Source of the DNA: UBA5109 sp964606735
GTDB taxonomy: Bacteria > Pseudomonadota > Gammaproteobacteria > Pseudomonadales > Pseudohongiellaceae
Length of the DNA: 64,000 nucleotides
Direction: 5' to 3'
NCBI GenBank assembly: GCA_964606735.1
Contig: CAZSHI010000009.1
Span: 1-64,000 of the forward strand
Below the pieces are notes generated by a model. The model was given only the letters and a program-made list of their open reading frames with translations. It had not been told where the DNA came from and made no database searches. Position numbers and translations under genes: made by a program. Shown here piece after piece: positions 35,257 to 45,131 of this stretch. Numbering within the stretch: position 1 is the stretch's first letter; each line of letters begins with the position of its first letter.

Positions 35257-36738
35257 TTATAGCTGATATTGGCAGCCAGCCTGCAGGGTCAACTCCCCAA
35301 TTAAGACTTTAACAGGCTCTTCAATATAATCTTCTGTCAAGGCGGCCTGTAGTGGAATTTTGCCATTATTATCAGCCAGACATACATCGGCTCCCGCAGC
35401 AATCAGGGCTCTGACTGAGGCAAGATCACCTTTCGGCAAGGCCTCGTGTAATGCTGTTCTACCTTTGTTGTCACGAGCGTTAACATCAAGCCCCATGTCA
35501 ATGAGGCGCTGTGTCATGGCCAGCGATTCCTCGAGTGTGACAGGTATCTTGAAGTCATCATCTCTACCCCAGCCAGTCCCGGAAGCAATCATCAAGGTGG
35601 TCACGCCTTCAGTGGTAAGCTTGAAGGGATCTGCTCCGGCTTCAAGCAGGATGTCAAACAGTTCCATATCCCCAGTACGAATAGCCCACATCAACGGTGA
35701 TCCACCCTTGCCCAGGGTTGGGTCAGTGGTATCCAGAGAACCACGGCGCGGCACGGTTCGGGTTAAACCCTTATCAACGTCAATTAAGGGATAACTCAAT
35801 AGCATGTGAATGATATCTGTCACCGTGTTTTCGTTATGTACCAGATGATAGGGCCGGGTTGAATAAGGGTTTCTGCGCATCCAGACTGCGGCAAATAGTG
35901 GCGTTCTATTGTAGATATCAGCCAAATTCGGGTCTGCTCCATAGTTATAGAGCAGTTCCGTAATATCGTAATGCTGATTCAGAATCGCTAGGTTCATGGC
36001 AGGAAATTCATCATAATTTCTGATATTTGGGTCCGCGCCATAATTCAGCAGTACTTCGGCTGACTCATAAGCACCATCTCGGGCCGCAAACAGCAGAGCT
36101 GTCATACCCCCAGCAGGCATGTTACGAGGGATCTCATCGTCCTCAGTGCCATCATAAGGCACACGCAGAGACTGAGTATCAGCTTCAGCACCATTTTCCA
36201 GCAGTAACTCAACGATATCGTAATAATTCTTGGAAGCAGCCCACATCAAAGGTGTCTGCCCCAAGAAACTCTCGGCCTGGTTTACATCGGCGCCATACTG
36301 GATGAGTGTGCGAACGACCTCCACATCACCAGTGTATACTGCCGTCATGAGTGGAGTTTCACCACTGCGCTGTGTTGCTGATATATCAGCACCATGATTT
36401 ACCAGTAGGGCTACTGCTTCTGAACTGGCATTCAGGGCGGCATTGTAGAGTGCAGATATGCCATAACGGTTATACGTACTTACATCCGCTCCGGCGTCGA
36501 GCAGGCGCTGGGCGATGTCCAGATTATCATGGTAGGTCGCCCAGATAAGAGCTGTTGAACCATCATTAAGAGGCGTATTAACCTCTGCTCCCTGTTCCAG
36601 ATAATTACGCACTCGGTCCCAATCACCGTCTCTGGCTGCTGAAGCAATATTTTCAGAGGCAATAACCGATCCGGTCAGGATTGTTAATATCACAGCCACA
36701 AAAAATTGACGAATTGTATTCACAAACTTATTCCTCAT
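35257..36738 (-). CDS. Periplasmic ankyrin-repeat protein
   Basis: A 493-residue protein with a signal peptide (to about residue 27, SVIAS) and about ten ankyrin repeats. Recognisable units are 'DGSTALIWATYHDNLDIAQRLLDAGADV', 'YGISALYNAALN...', 'GETPLMTAVYTGDVEVVRTLIQYGADV' and so on. Ankyrins bind partner proteins; export is inferred from the signal. It is the last gene of the minus-strand group, 24 bases after the DUF1552 gene. Secreted ankyrin proteins commonly accompany DUF1552/DUF1592 genes, which fits a complex or scaffold role (inference). Confidence 0.87.
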   Translation of the reverse strand: MRNKFVNTIRQFFVAVILTILTGSVIASENIASAARDGDWDRVRNYLEQGAEVNTPLNDGSTALIWATYHDNLDIAQRLLDAGADVSTYNRYGISALYNAALNASSEAVALLVNHGADISATQRSGETPLMTAVYTGDVEVVRTLIQYGADVNQAESFLGQTPLMWAASKNYYDIVELLLENGAEADTQSLRVPYDGTEDDEIPRNMPAGGMTALLFAARDGAYESAEVLLNYGADPNIRNYDEFPAMNLAILNQHYDITELLYNYGADPNLADIYNRTPLFAAVWMRRNPYSTRPYHLVHNENTVTDIIHMLLSYPLIDVDKGLTRTVPRRGSLDTTDPTLGKGGSPLMWAIRTGDMELFDILLEAGADPFKLTTEGVTTLMIASGTGWGRDDDFKIPVTLEESLAMTQRLIDMGLDVNARDNKGRTALHEALPKGDLASVRALIAAGADVCLADNNGKIPLQAALTEDYIEEPVKVLIGELTLQAGCQYQL

Positions 36739-36762
36739 AAGGTCGGATTATGCTGCCATGTT

Positions 36763-38088
36763 TTAGACGTCAGCAATGTAACCCGTACTGTCACCAACGG
36801 TCTCGGTTGGAATACCAGCCTTGTTAAGAATGGTAACCAGCAGGTTTGACATGGTCTCACCCTCATGGGCAACGTGAAGGTTACCTTCCAGTGTTCCAGC
36901 CCCTTTACCCGCAAGCAAGGTCGGAATATTCACGTGATCATGCAAATTACTGTTACCCATGGAGCTTCCGTATAGGATGGTTGAATTATCCAGCAACGAG
37001 CCTTCAACATCCGGTGTATTCTGCAGTTTTTCCAGGAAGTGGGTAAACAGCATCACGTGATGCGCATTCAGGATAGCCAGTTTGGCGAGATTTTCCTCGT
37101 TATTCTGGTGGTGTGACAAACTATGATGCGGATCTGGTATACCGATATGCGGATAGGTTCGCTCGCTCACTTCACGCACCATCAGGAAGGAGGCAACCCG
37201 GGTCAGGTCAGCTTCCCAGGCCAGTGCTATCAGATCAAACATCATCTGCGTGTGTTCTTCGAAGGTGGCCGGAATACCAATCGGCGCTTCGGGGACGGTC
37301 TCAAGCTGATCCCGTGATTCAGCAATCTGAATACGGCGCTCAACCTCTCGAATATTCTCCAGATAGGAGTCCATGCGAGTGCGATCGGCGGCCCCAAGTG
37401 CACGCTGAAGCTGATTTACGTCTCCCATAATCTCATCCAGGATGCTTTTGTCAGCAGCCAGACGCCTGGCTCTGGCTTCTGGCGTGCTTTCACGACCCAA
37501 CATATATTCAAAGACTGTCCTTGGATTAAGCTCCATAGGTAATGGTGTGGTCGCATCACGCCAGGAGATGGTGTTCATGTAAGTACAGCTGTAACCTGCA
37601 TCACAGGTCCCTATCAGGCCCGTCATGTCTTCTGTTCCCATTTCTATTGAAGGAAACTGGGTATCCTGACCCAGGTTTTCCGCAATAATCTGATCAATTG
37701 TCTTGGCAGCACGAACGTCTTTACCATCTGTGGCTTTTGGATGTGCACCTGTCAACCAGACCGGTTGTGACAGCGCATGAGGCGCAGGAGCATCCGCTGC
37801 AGGGTGATTCATGCCAGACACCACAGTCAGGTAATCCCGAAATCTTTCAGCCGGTTTAAGTGCCTGGGAAAATTCAAAATCCTTACCCAGCGTGGGTGGC
37901 ACCCAGGTAGCAGCGGGAGCACCATGGGCCAGATAAATAAAGGCATGGCGATGCTTTTTCAGATCGTTGGCGAAAGCCTGTGGCGCCATCGCTGGAATCA
38001 TGGCATCCAATACTGGCAGTGAAACTGCTGCTCCAAGCCCTCTTAAGACTGTACGACGAGCTAGTTGTTTTTTTGGTATAAAGCCCAT
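36763..38088 (-). CDS. DUF1552 protein, Tat-type signal
   Basis: A 441-residue protein of the DUF1552 family, common in planctomycetes, myxobacteria and some gammaproteobacteria. The N-terminus 'ARRTVLRGLGAAVSLPVL' carries a twin-arginine signal, so it is likely exported folded with a cofactor. Family segments include 'HAFIYLAHGAPAATWVPP', 'SGMNHPAADA' and 'PDPHHSLSHHQNNEENLAKL', with many conserved His residues. The fold is alkaline-phosphatase/sulfatase-like in relatives; activity is unknown. It is 84 bases downstream of the DUF1592-type gene, its usual partner. Confidence 0.88.
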   Translation of the reverse strand: MGFIPKKQLARRTVLRGLGAAVSLPVLDAMIPAMAPQAFANDLKKHRHAFIYLAHGAPAATWVPPTLGKDFEFSQALKPAERFRDYLTVVSGMNHPAADAPAPHALSQPVWLTGAHPKATDGKDVRAAKTIDQIIAENLGQDTQFPSIEMGTEDMTGLIGTCDAGYSCTYMNTISWRDATTPLPMELNPRTVFEYMLGRESTPEARARRLAADKSILDEIMGDVNQLQRALGAADRTRMDSYLENIREVERRIQIAESRDQLETVPEAPIGIPATFEEHTQMMFDLIALAWEADLTRVASFLMVREVSERTYPHIGIPDPHHSLSHHQNNEENLAKLAILNAHHVMLFTHFLEKLQNTPDVEGSLLDNSTILYGSSMGNSNLHDHVNIPTLLAGKGAGTLEGNLHVAHEGETMSNLLVTILNKAGIPTETVGDSTGYIADV

Positions 38089-38172
38089 GTTTATCTCCTT
38101 CTAAGATTCACCCTTATTTTGGCTAATGCTGTATTACGTAAATTAGCAGCATAGAATTAAGCCGATTATCAA

Positions 38173-40575
38173 TCAATTATCATTCATACTCAATGTTGCA
38201 GCATCTTCCACATTTCGATTCATCTGAAAAGCAATGCTATTGGCGATTCCCTCAACCAATGAGGAAAAGCTGTAATTGTCTTCAGCTGAGGCTTCCAGAA
38301 TCCTGCGCATCGTCGGATAGTCGTAATATTCTACCGGCCGACCCAGTGCATAAATGTACATTTTCTCCAGCATGGTAGACACAAATATCTCAGGATTTGC
38401 CATCAATGCGGCACGTAAATCCTGGGGCCCGGAGACAGGCGTCCCATCCGACAGCTCTCCACTGGCATCGATTGGTCGACCCGTAATACCCAGTTCTCTC
38501 CAGCGACCCAGGGCATCAAAGTTTTCCAGTGCTAGCCCCAAGGGATCCATCACATTGTGACAGCTGGCGCAGACCGGATTTGCCCGATGCTGCTCCATCT
38601 GTTGGCGAATGGACAAAGGAACCCCATCTGCTGATGTCGCCTGGAGGTCTGGCACATTGGGAGGTGGAGCTGGTGGTGGCGTCCCCATCATGTTTTCAAG
38701 GATAAATTTACCGCGCAGGACAGGCGAAGTCCGGTGAGCGTGTGAGGTAACCGTCAAGATGCTTCCATGACCCAGTAAACCACGGCGTTCTTCTGGCACT
38801 GACACCCGACGGAACCTTTCCCCTCTGATACCCCTGTATCCATAATGCAGCGCAAGACGTTCGTTGATAAAACTGTAATCTGCATTCAGGAGGTCCAGCA
38901 CACTGCGGTCCTCACGCACTATACTGTCAAAAAGCATCTGTGTTTCAGTGAGCATTGCCTGTCTGAGGTTATCATCCCAATCCGGGAATTTCTGAGGATC
39001 CGGGTCGGTTGTGGACAAGTTTCGCAGGTATAACCATTGGCCAGCAAAATTTTCTGACAGGGCAAAGGATTTTTCATCCTGCAACATACGCTCGATTTGC
39101 TGGTTTAGCACTTCAGTCTCAGATAAACGGCCATTTATGGCAGTTTCGAGCAGTTCTTCATCCGGAATACTGCTCCAGATAAAGAAAGACAAACGCGATG
39201 CCAGTTCCAGATCTGAGATAAAATAATCATCTCCGGGAACAACAGACTCCGGCGTTTCTTCAAAACGGAAGATAAATTTGGGGTTAGACAGGATATAGCG
39301 CAAGGCGTAGTCAATACCCTGATCAAAACTGCCTTCCCGGTTACCTTCAGCAAACAGACGCATCACCGGGTTGAGATCCTCATCACTTACCGGCCTGCGA
39401 TAAGCCTTTTGAGCCAGTTCAGACAGGATATCGTAGGCACACTCCTCTGCACTCAGTGTGGCACCAGGCCGGCAGCTGAACAACCTTTCCCTGTACTCGG
39501 GATTACCCGGCCCGACCGGGTTGTAAGGTCCAGTTATCGTCACGCGGTCGAGATGAGGAGGCCCAATTGGGTCAAGCGGCTGAATGACTGTTGCTGGTTT
39601 GATGAAAGGACTCAGGTTTTCCGTATTCAGGGCACTGTTTTCGTCAACAAAAGCAATCGCGATTTCATGGCTGCCTGCCGTCACCGGCAAGGTAACCTGC
39701 ATTTTATCCTCAACGGCAACACGCTGCGCGCCCCTTCCCAAGCTAAAGTCTTCAAGACCACCAAAAGTAATACTGTGCACCAGCTCATCATCAATCCAGA
39801 TATCAGCCTGTTGCTCAAATTCAACCCCTTTGATCTGGTCTACCGTGGTCATCATCAGTCTGATGTCAAAATGGTAATCGCCATCCAGCGGAAAATTATG
39901 CTCAACGCGCAAACCACCCCGGGTTCCCAGCGGAAGTCCAGGTAAGTGCACATCCTGTGACAGATCCGGTGCTGCTCTGTATGACTCGGCAACCAGTGGA
40001 ATCTCGGGGCTGCCCACCATGAGTCTGCTGATACGTGTAGCCGCGGTAAGGTACTGTTCCAGCAAGAGAGGGTTTATTCCAAGGGCAATATTGTCAAAGC
40101 CCAGAGTGCTGTCATCGGGCGGTAGCATGGAGCGAACATCCACGTTAATTCCCAGCAAATCACGAACAGCATTGCCATACTCAGTACGGTTCATGCGTCG
40201 CAAGCCGGCATTACCTGGATTTGCTTCAGCTGAGTCCAGGTCTGCGACCAAATTTCCCAGAAATGCATTGAGGGCTTCAGGATCTGGCCGTTCCTCACCT
40301 CTTGGTGGCATCTGGCCCGTTTCAAGTTTCCGAATGACTTTTTCCCAACGGTCCGCGTCATCGTGAACATTGGCGATGTCCATTTCCCAAAAATCCAGAC
40401 TGCCTGTGTAGTCCATGGAATTATGGCACTGCGTGCAATACTCAAAAATAAAAGCATCACGCTGGGCAAGTACCGCATCGGTCTGCGCATTTGCGCAAAC
40501 TGAGGCTGCTGACAACATGGCCAGGGTTGTTAACCTGGAAAGGCTAAACTGCCTGGGAGCTATTCGATTCAACAC
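38173..40575 (-). CDS. Secreted DUF1587-1595-1592-1588-1585 protein with two CxxCH motifs
   Basis: An 800-residue planctomycete-type cytochrome-like protein. After a signal peptide (to about 30, SVCANA) comes a cytochrome c-like start with heme motif CTQCH (about residues 47-51). In order follow DUF1587 ('LRRMNRTEYGNAVRDLLGI', near 125), a carbohydrate-binding-like beta domain (about 215-340), DUF1595 ('AQKAYRRPVSDEDL'), DUF1592 ('SRLSFFIWSSIPDEEL' to 'NFAGQWLYLRNL'), DUF1588 with a second motif CASCH and 'MDPLGLALENFDALGRW', and C-terminal DUF1585. The heme content points to an extracytoplasmic redox role. Substrate is unknown. It heads the pair with DUF1552. Confidence 0.9.
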   Translation of the reverse strand: MLNRIAPRQFSLSRLTTLAMLSAASVCANAQTDAVLAQRDAFIFEYCTQCHNSMDYTGSLDFWEMDIANVHDDADRWEKVIRKLETGQMPPRGEERPDPEALNAFLGNLVADLDSAEANPGNAGLRRMNRTEYGNAVRDLLGINVDVRSMLPPDDSTLGFDNIALGINPLLLEQYLTAATRISRLMVGSPEIPLVAESYRAAPDLSQDVHLPGLPLGTRGGLRVEHNFPLDGDYHFDIRLMMTTVDQIKGVEFEQQADIWIDDELVHSITFGGLEDFSLGRGAQRVAVEDKMQVTLPVTAGSHEIAIAFVDENSALNTENLSPFIKPATVIQPLDPIGPPHLDRVTITGPYNPVGPGNPEYRERLFSCRPGATLSAEECAYDILSELAQKAYRRPVSDEDLNPVMRLFAEGNREGSFDQGIDYALRYILSNPKFIFRFEETPESVVPGDDYFISDLELASRLSFFIWSSIPDEELLETAINGRLSETEVLNQQIERMLQDEKSFALSENFAGQWLYLRNLSTTDPDPQKFPDWDDNLRQAMLTETQMLFDSIVREDRSVLDLLNADYSFINERLALHYGYRGIRGERFRRVSVPEERRGLLGHGSILTVTSHAHRTSPVLRGKFILENMMGTPPPAPPPNVPDLQATSADGVPLSIRQQMEQHRANPVCASCHNVMDPLGLALENFDALGRWRELGITGRPIDASGELSDGTPVSGPQDLRAALMANPEIFVSTMLEKMYIYALGRPVEYYDYPTMRRILEASAEDNYSFSSLVEGIANSIAFQMNRNVEDAATLSMNDN

Positions 40576-40700
40576 AAGCTATTACCCCTTTTGAAATTCT
40601 CATTAGCTAATCTGTTCATTATACTTGTCTTCACCGGGCATTTAGAGGGCTTTGATAGTAACAATTGCGCCAGTAAATAGCCCTGCTCACCAGTATCGTA

Positions 40701-41111
40701 TCAGGAATCTGGTGACCAATTACTTCCCTCTGCCGCATTCATCACCCCGTTCACCGAGTGAATGCGGCCATAATTACCGCCAAAACCACCATCACGCAAG
40801 GGATTAACGGTAATCACAATCTCATTGCCCACAGCCAGTGTTTCTCTGGTCACGCCGCGTGATCTCATATTGACGATGGTCGACATCTCAATATCCCATC
40901 TCTGCATTTGTCCTGACTCATTTTCGACCTCCAGCAGCATTCTGATATGCGGGTTCGCATAGCGCAGTCCAACCACTTTGCCGTTCAAGGTGATTTCAGC
41001 ATCTGCATCAAACATGGAATGGGAATGATGGGCAAACAGGTTATTTGCCCCAAGGCACAAGACGCTTATCAGCAAGATCAGCATTGTTCGCAGCATTTTT
41101 TGTCCAGACAT
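40701..41111 (-). CDS. DUF6152 family protein (module B)
   Basis: A 136-residue secreted protein. ATG 41111 is chosen because GGGGG lies about seven bases upstream; ATGs at 41126 and 41096 are alternatives. The signal peptide ends 'NNLFA' and the mature chain would begin His-His-Ser. Family features are 'MFD', 'LNGKV', 'ANPH' and 'VNPLRDGGFGG'. The first His to the Pro-His spacing is the same as in copies A and C. It is 41 bases downstream of its long-type partner and 125 bases upstream of the DUF1592-type gene. Function is unknown; metal binding is an inference. Confidence 0.83.
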   Translation of the reverse strand: MSGQKMLRTMLILLISVLCLGANNLFAHHSHSMFDADAEITLNGKVVGLRYANPHIRMLLEVENESGQMQRWDIEMSTIVNMRSRGVTRETLAVGNEIVITVNPLRDGGFGGNYGRIHSVNGVMNAAEGSNWSPDS

Positions 41112-41152
41112 TTTTGACCCCCACATTCTGCCAGTTAGCCTGGCAAATCAAT

Positions 41153-42346
41153 TTATTCGATATCAATGAAATTTTCAGCAGCTGGCAGCAGGCCCTGTTC
41201 CTTGGCGGCTTCTGCCCTTTCAAAATTGCTCGCCCAGGGTCTGGTATCAAACAGATCATGGTAATCGGGACTTCCCGGCGAGCGCTCATTAATCAAACCG
41301 AGTTCATCATGATAGGTATTGTTGGTTGATACGCAGTCATTCACTGAAGGTGGCTGCTGCATCCAGTTTTCTATTTCATCATCTGCTGTGCTGAAAACCC
41401 CCACATCGTGCCAGGGGTAGGCAAAGGCCACAGGATCGTAAAATGTGATATCTACCAGCAACTGATCACCTACTTTTTTCCAGCGTTCGATGTATTCCAT
41501 AGCATCACTGTATTCCGGCAAGCCATGGCCGCCAAACCAGCCTTTGACATTTTTTGACCAGATGATGAGCTCATCCCCATCCCAGATACCCTGTGATTCG
41601 CCATACCACTGACTTAATGCCCAGTCCTCAGGCAGAAAGCCACGTCCATCCGTATAGATATACCTGACTTCCGGCAAGGGTTGATCCTTGATGAAAAATG
41701 TCAGTTCAGGGCCCGTCTGAATGAAGCGGTTACGCCAACCATCCCGAAACAGACCATTGGGCAGGCAGGTATCGGCAGGCCACCAGGCACGTCCTTCTAT
41801 TTCAGCCTGAACTGCCTGAACAAAATAAGCTTTGTACTCATCAGAAACGGCTTCATATATATCGCTTAATTGCGCACCGCCACCCATGACACCTGGCGTG
41901 GACCGTTCACCCAGCCAGTCACCGGACCAGTCTGGCACACTGGAGCGGGTATGCTGGACACCACCTCCTGCTGCATCCACCCAGGCCTGCCAGTGTTCTT
42001 CCGCTGAAGCATAGGGATAAGGTGAGCGCACAATATAGGAATTGCCACTCCGACCCTGAATGCCGTCCCAGAATTCTGCGAAGCTGACACCGTCTGCTGC
42101 CGCATCCTTCCACTGTCCCTGCCAGGTTCTGCGCCAGAGGTCGGCACCACTCAAATTATGAAAGGGGTCTGCAGGATCAGCTTCGGTTTCAATTCGAAAA
42201 CGATCCTGCCAGTCTGATGCAGAGCTTAACCCGGCAAAAGGATCCAAAGGGTTTATCGCTGTTTGCGTGAACACAAGCGGACTTTGCAGGAGCCCTATTA
42301 ACAGCAAGACAAAGGGCTGACATTTTCGTAAAGCAGTATTAGTCAT
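41153..42346 (-). CDS. Secreted DUF6152-partner protein, long type (module B)
   Basis: A 397-residue protein with a signal peptide (to about residue 28, LVFTQT). A family-specific N-terminal region (about 40-110, Trp- and Asp-rich) precedes the partner core: 'VPDWSGDW' near 144, 'DTCLPNGLF' near 198, 'VRYIYTDGRG' near 227 and 'GIWDGDELIIWSKNV' near 252. These align in order with the partners at 27906, 50707 and 52598. The core block 'DVTFYDPVAF' follows. It is the first gene of a minus-strand group that ends at the ankyrin terminator. No characterised function. Confidence 0.72.
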   Translation of the reverse strand: MTNTALRKCQPFVLLLIGLLQSPLVFTQTAINPLDPFAGLSSASDWQDRFRIETEADPADPFHNLSGADLWRRTWQGQWKDAAADGVSFAEFWDGIQGRSGNSYIVRSPYPYASAEEHWQAWVDAAGGGVQHTRSSVPDWSGDWLGERSTPGVMGGGAQLSDIYEAVSDEYKAYFVQAVQAEIEGRAWWPADTCLPNGLFRDGWRNRFIQTGPELTFFIKDQPLPEVRYIYTDGRGFLPEDWALSQWYGESQGIWDGDELIIWSKNVKGWFGGHGLPEYSDAMEYIERWKKVGDQLLVDITFYDPVAFAYPWHDVGVFSTADDEIENWMQQPPSVNDCVSTNNTYHDELGLINERSPGSPDYHDLFDTRPWASNFERAEAAKEQGLLPAAENFIDIE

Positions 42347-42572
42347 TTCATCAAACTCTTGTTGTTATAACCGTGCCTTCAAGGCAGGCTCTCAAACAGC
42401 AGCTCAGTCCTTTCCAGAGCCCTGTGCCTGCTTGTATCATTTCGTATCTGGCAAAGCGCATTATTATATGCTGATACCGCAGTGAATATCAGCTTAATTT
42501 AAGCCATTATCCCCTAAAAAAGAGCCTCAGCTTACTACGGCCCTTCTGAGCAAAGCGCTCTATGTTGGGCGC

Positions 42573-43175
42573 TTAATTTTCCGCTGCACCTGGCTGGCGA
42601 CTTCCCTGCAGTCTGCGTTGCACGTTTTCCAATAGCATCTCGGCCTTATCCCAACCCGGGGAGAGTTCCAGCGCCCTCTGGTACTGAAACTCAGCCTCAC
42701 GCAGATTGCCCATCTCTTCGTAGACGATCCCCATATTGCTATGCACCGCATGGGGTCGTGAAATTCCCAGCTCCAGTGCATCACTGTAATCTTCTAGCGC
42801 CAAAGCCAGTTGCCCTGTGTAATAAAAGGCATTCCCCCGGTTGGCAATAACAATCGGGCTATCCGGCATCATCTGGGCAGCAGCATCAAAATCACTGAAA
42901 GCTCCCTCGAAATCCTGAATCAGGTATTTCAGTACAGCACGATTGTTGAGGGTTGCTGCCCTATCCCGGGGAGTCAGCTCTTGAACATTGCGCAGCACAA
43001 AATCACAGGGTTCAATAAAGGCTCTCGAACCGGACCCCAGATTATTTGCCATTTCGACATTCAACTGGCATTCCCTGGCATACTGATTACCACCAAAAAC
43101 CCGCATGGACTGGGCAGATACACTAGACGGTAAGCTTAGAATAAGACTCAAGGACAGGCATATAAAAGGCTTCAT
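42573..43175 (-). CDS. Secreted TPR protein
   Basis: A 200-residue protein with a signal peptide (to residue 22, SSVSAQ) and three to four tetratricopeptide repeats: 'AATLNNRAVLKYLIQDFEGAFSDFDAAAQM', 'PIVIANRGNAFYYTGQLALALEDYSDALEL' and 'HAVHSNMGIVYEEMGNLREAEFQYQRALEL'. Such proteins are periplasmic scaffolds. A Cys pair (about residues 36 and 58) lies before the repeats. The gene is alone, 226 bases upstream of module B and divergent from the carboxylesterase. Confidence 0.82.
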   Translation of the reverse strand: MKPFICLSLSLILSLPSSVSAQSMRVFGGNQYARECQLNVEMANNLGSGSRAFIEPCDFVLRNVQELTPRDRAATLNNRAVLKYLIQDFEGAFSDFDAAAQMMPDSPIVIANRGNAFYYTGQLALALEDYSDALELGISRPHAVHSNMGIVYEEMGNLREAEFQYQRALELSPGWDKAEMLLENVQRRLQGSRQPGAAEN

Positions 43176-43411
43176 AATTTAGTCCTCATGAATGGGAAAT
43201 TAAATCGATAATGCAGTTTAAGCCTGTTAAATGCAAGGCAAATCCAGATACCTCATGTGGAATAAATATGAATTCAAACACGGGCTTAGCGAGCGTGTAT
43301 CAAAGCTTACTGATGGGCATGCTGGTTTTTTAGTGGACGCTGATGGGCTGCCTGTTTATGCTTGTAACAATTATAAAAAAAATCAATTTCCGATAAGGAG
43401 CTGCCTTCATC

Positions 43412-45070
43412 ATGAAACGCCGTCAGTTTATTCAAGCACCTCTAACCGGCGCCGCCATTGCGCCCATGATCTGGACCAGAGCACGAGCCCAGGCCGATGG
43501 ACTGGGTAGCATTATCGAAACCACCAGTGGCCGAATTCAAGGCTATCTCAATGATTCAGTAGAAGTTTTCAGAGGGGTTCCCTACGGGGAGCCGACCTAC
43601 GGTGCTAACCGCTTCATGCCTCCACAGGAAAAGCAGCCATGGACCGGGGTGCGCCTGACAACCGTGCATGGAACGCGCTCTCCACAACCCTATCGTCCGA
43701 TGATTCCTGAAATTGGCGATGCCCTGACTGGGACCGGCGCCATGGGAGAAGACAACCTCAAGCTCAATGTCTGGACTTCAAACGCCAGACCCGGGGTCAA
43801 CAAGCCGGTCTATATCTGGTTTCATGGTGGTGGCTTCAGAACCGGTTCCGGTAACTCGCCCTTTTTCGATGGCGAACAGCTGGCCCGCTACCATGACATG
43901 GTTGTGGTAACAGTAACACACCGATTGAATGCCCTGGGTTTCTTGTATCTGGCCGATGCGCCTGATTCCCGCTATCGCGAATCGTCCAATATGGGCATGC
44001 AGGATATTCTGCTGGCACTGCAATGGGTCAATCGGAATATCGAAAACTTCGGCGGTAACCCGAATAATGTCACCATTGGCGGGCAGTCGGGCGGTGGCGG
44101 TAAGACCAGCATTTTACAGGGCATGCCGGAAGCCCAAGGACTGTTCCACAAAGCTGTGGTGATGGCGACCATTATAGAAACGGCCGTTACCGCTCAAGAG
44201 GTGGAAGAAGCGGTACATAACCGGGACCTCCTGCTGGGGCGTCTGGGCCTCAGCCTGAACAACCTCGAGCCTCTGCATGACATGCCCTTCGAAACGATCA
44301 TTCACGCCCTTGGCAGACAGCCTGGCCCAAATACGCCCGAGAATCGCGACCTTGGCCTGAGTTTTGTCCCGGTCAAGGATGATCAGGTATTGCACTATCA
44401 CCCTTTCTCGCCGCAGGCCAGTCCCATCAGCACCGAAGTACCACTGATTCTGGGTTCCAATGCAACTGAAGGGGTTCCTTATGGCAATCCGGCTGATCCA
44501 TTCTGGAACTCTGAACCTGGCAACATGACGGAACTGACAACCCAAATCATGCAGAGTCACCGCATAACTCAAGGGGAAGCACGGGATTTGATCGGACTGT
44601 ACCGTCGCAGTCGTCCCCATGCCTCCTATGGCGATATTTCTCTCTACATGCAGGCAGACATCCGGGCTACCAGTCGTTCTGCCGAGATAATCGCTGAAGC
44701 CAAACTGCACCAGGGAACAGCACCCGTGTACTTCTATTACTTTGACTGGAATTCGCCAGTCCGTCAGGGCAAGCTGCGCTCCATGCACTGCATGGAAGTC
44801 CCGTTTTTCTTCGATAACATCGACAACACGGCATTTATGACTGGCCGGGGTCGCTCACAATACAAGCTGGCCTGGGACATGGCCGAAGCCTGGTCAGCCT
44901 ATACCCATACCGGCAACCCCAGCCATGCGGGCATTGGTCAATGGACTGAATATACCCTGCCTGAACGTGCCACCATGATGTTCGGCGATAATCCCCGAAT
45001 GGTGAATGACCCCTATAGTGACGAGCGTATCGCCACGGAAGAGATCGTCACAAGCTGGGGCGAGGACTGA
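43412..45070 (+). CDS. Exported type B carboxylesterase
   Basis: A 552-residue carboxylesterase (PnbA/cholinesterase-like alpha/beta hydrolase). The N-terminus 'MKRRQFIQAPLTGAAIAP' is a Tat-type signal. The oxyanion 'FHGGGFRTGSG' is near residue 137, the nucleophile Ser is in 'GGQSGGGG' near 227, an acid is in 'SNATEGVPYG' near 353 and the His is in 'MHCMEVPFFF' near 461. The family usually has GESAGG; here GQSGGG. It hydrolyses esters of unknown nature. Its distance from neighbours and a downstream hairpin suggest a single-gene unit. Confidence 0.88.
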   Translation: MKRRQFIQAPLTGAAIAPMIWTRARAQADGLGSIIETTSGRIQGYLNDSVEVFRGVPYGEPTYGANRFMPPQEKQPWTGVRLTTVHGTRSPQPYRPMIPEIGDALTGTGAMGEDNLKLNVWTSNARPGVNKPVYIWFHGGGFRTGSGNSPFFDGEQLARYHDMVVVTVTHRLNALGFLYLADAPDSRYRESSNMGMQDILLALQWVNRNIENFGGNPNNVTIGGQSGGGGKTSILQGMPEAQGLFHKAVVMATIIETAVTAQEVEEAVHNRDLLLGRLGLSLNNLEPLHDMPFETIIHALGRQPGPNTPENRDLGLSFVPVKDDQVLHYHPFSPQASPISTEVPLILGSNATEGVPYGNPADPFWNSEPGNMTELTTQIMQSHRITQGEARDLIGLYRRSRPHASYGDISLYMQADIRATSRSAEIIAEAKLHQGTAPVYFYYFDWNSPVRQGKLRSMHCMEVPFFFDNIDNTAFMTGRGRSQYKLAWDMAEAWSAYTHTGNPSHAGIGQWTEYTLPERATMMFGDNPRMVNDPYSDERIATEEIVTSWGED

Positions 45071-45087
45071 AATCGGATTGATTAGCA

Positions 45088-45120
45088 AAAGGGAGCTATC
45101 AGCAGCTCCCTTTATTTTTT
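45088..45120. terminator. Bidirectional rho-independent terminator
   Basis: Hairpin AAAGGGAGCT / AGCTCCCTTT followed by TATTTTTT, between the convergent carboxylesterase and beta-propeller genes. Confidence 0.78.
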
Positions 45121-45131
45121 GCTTCTGATAG

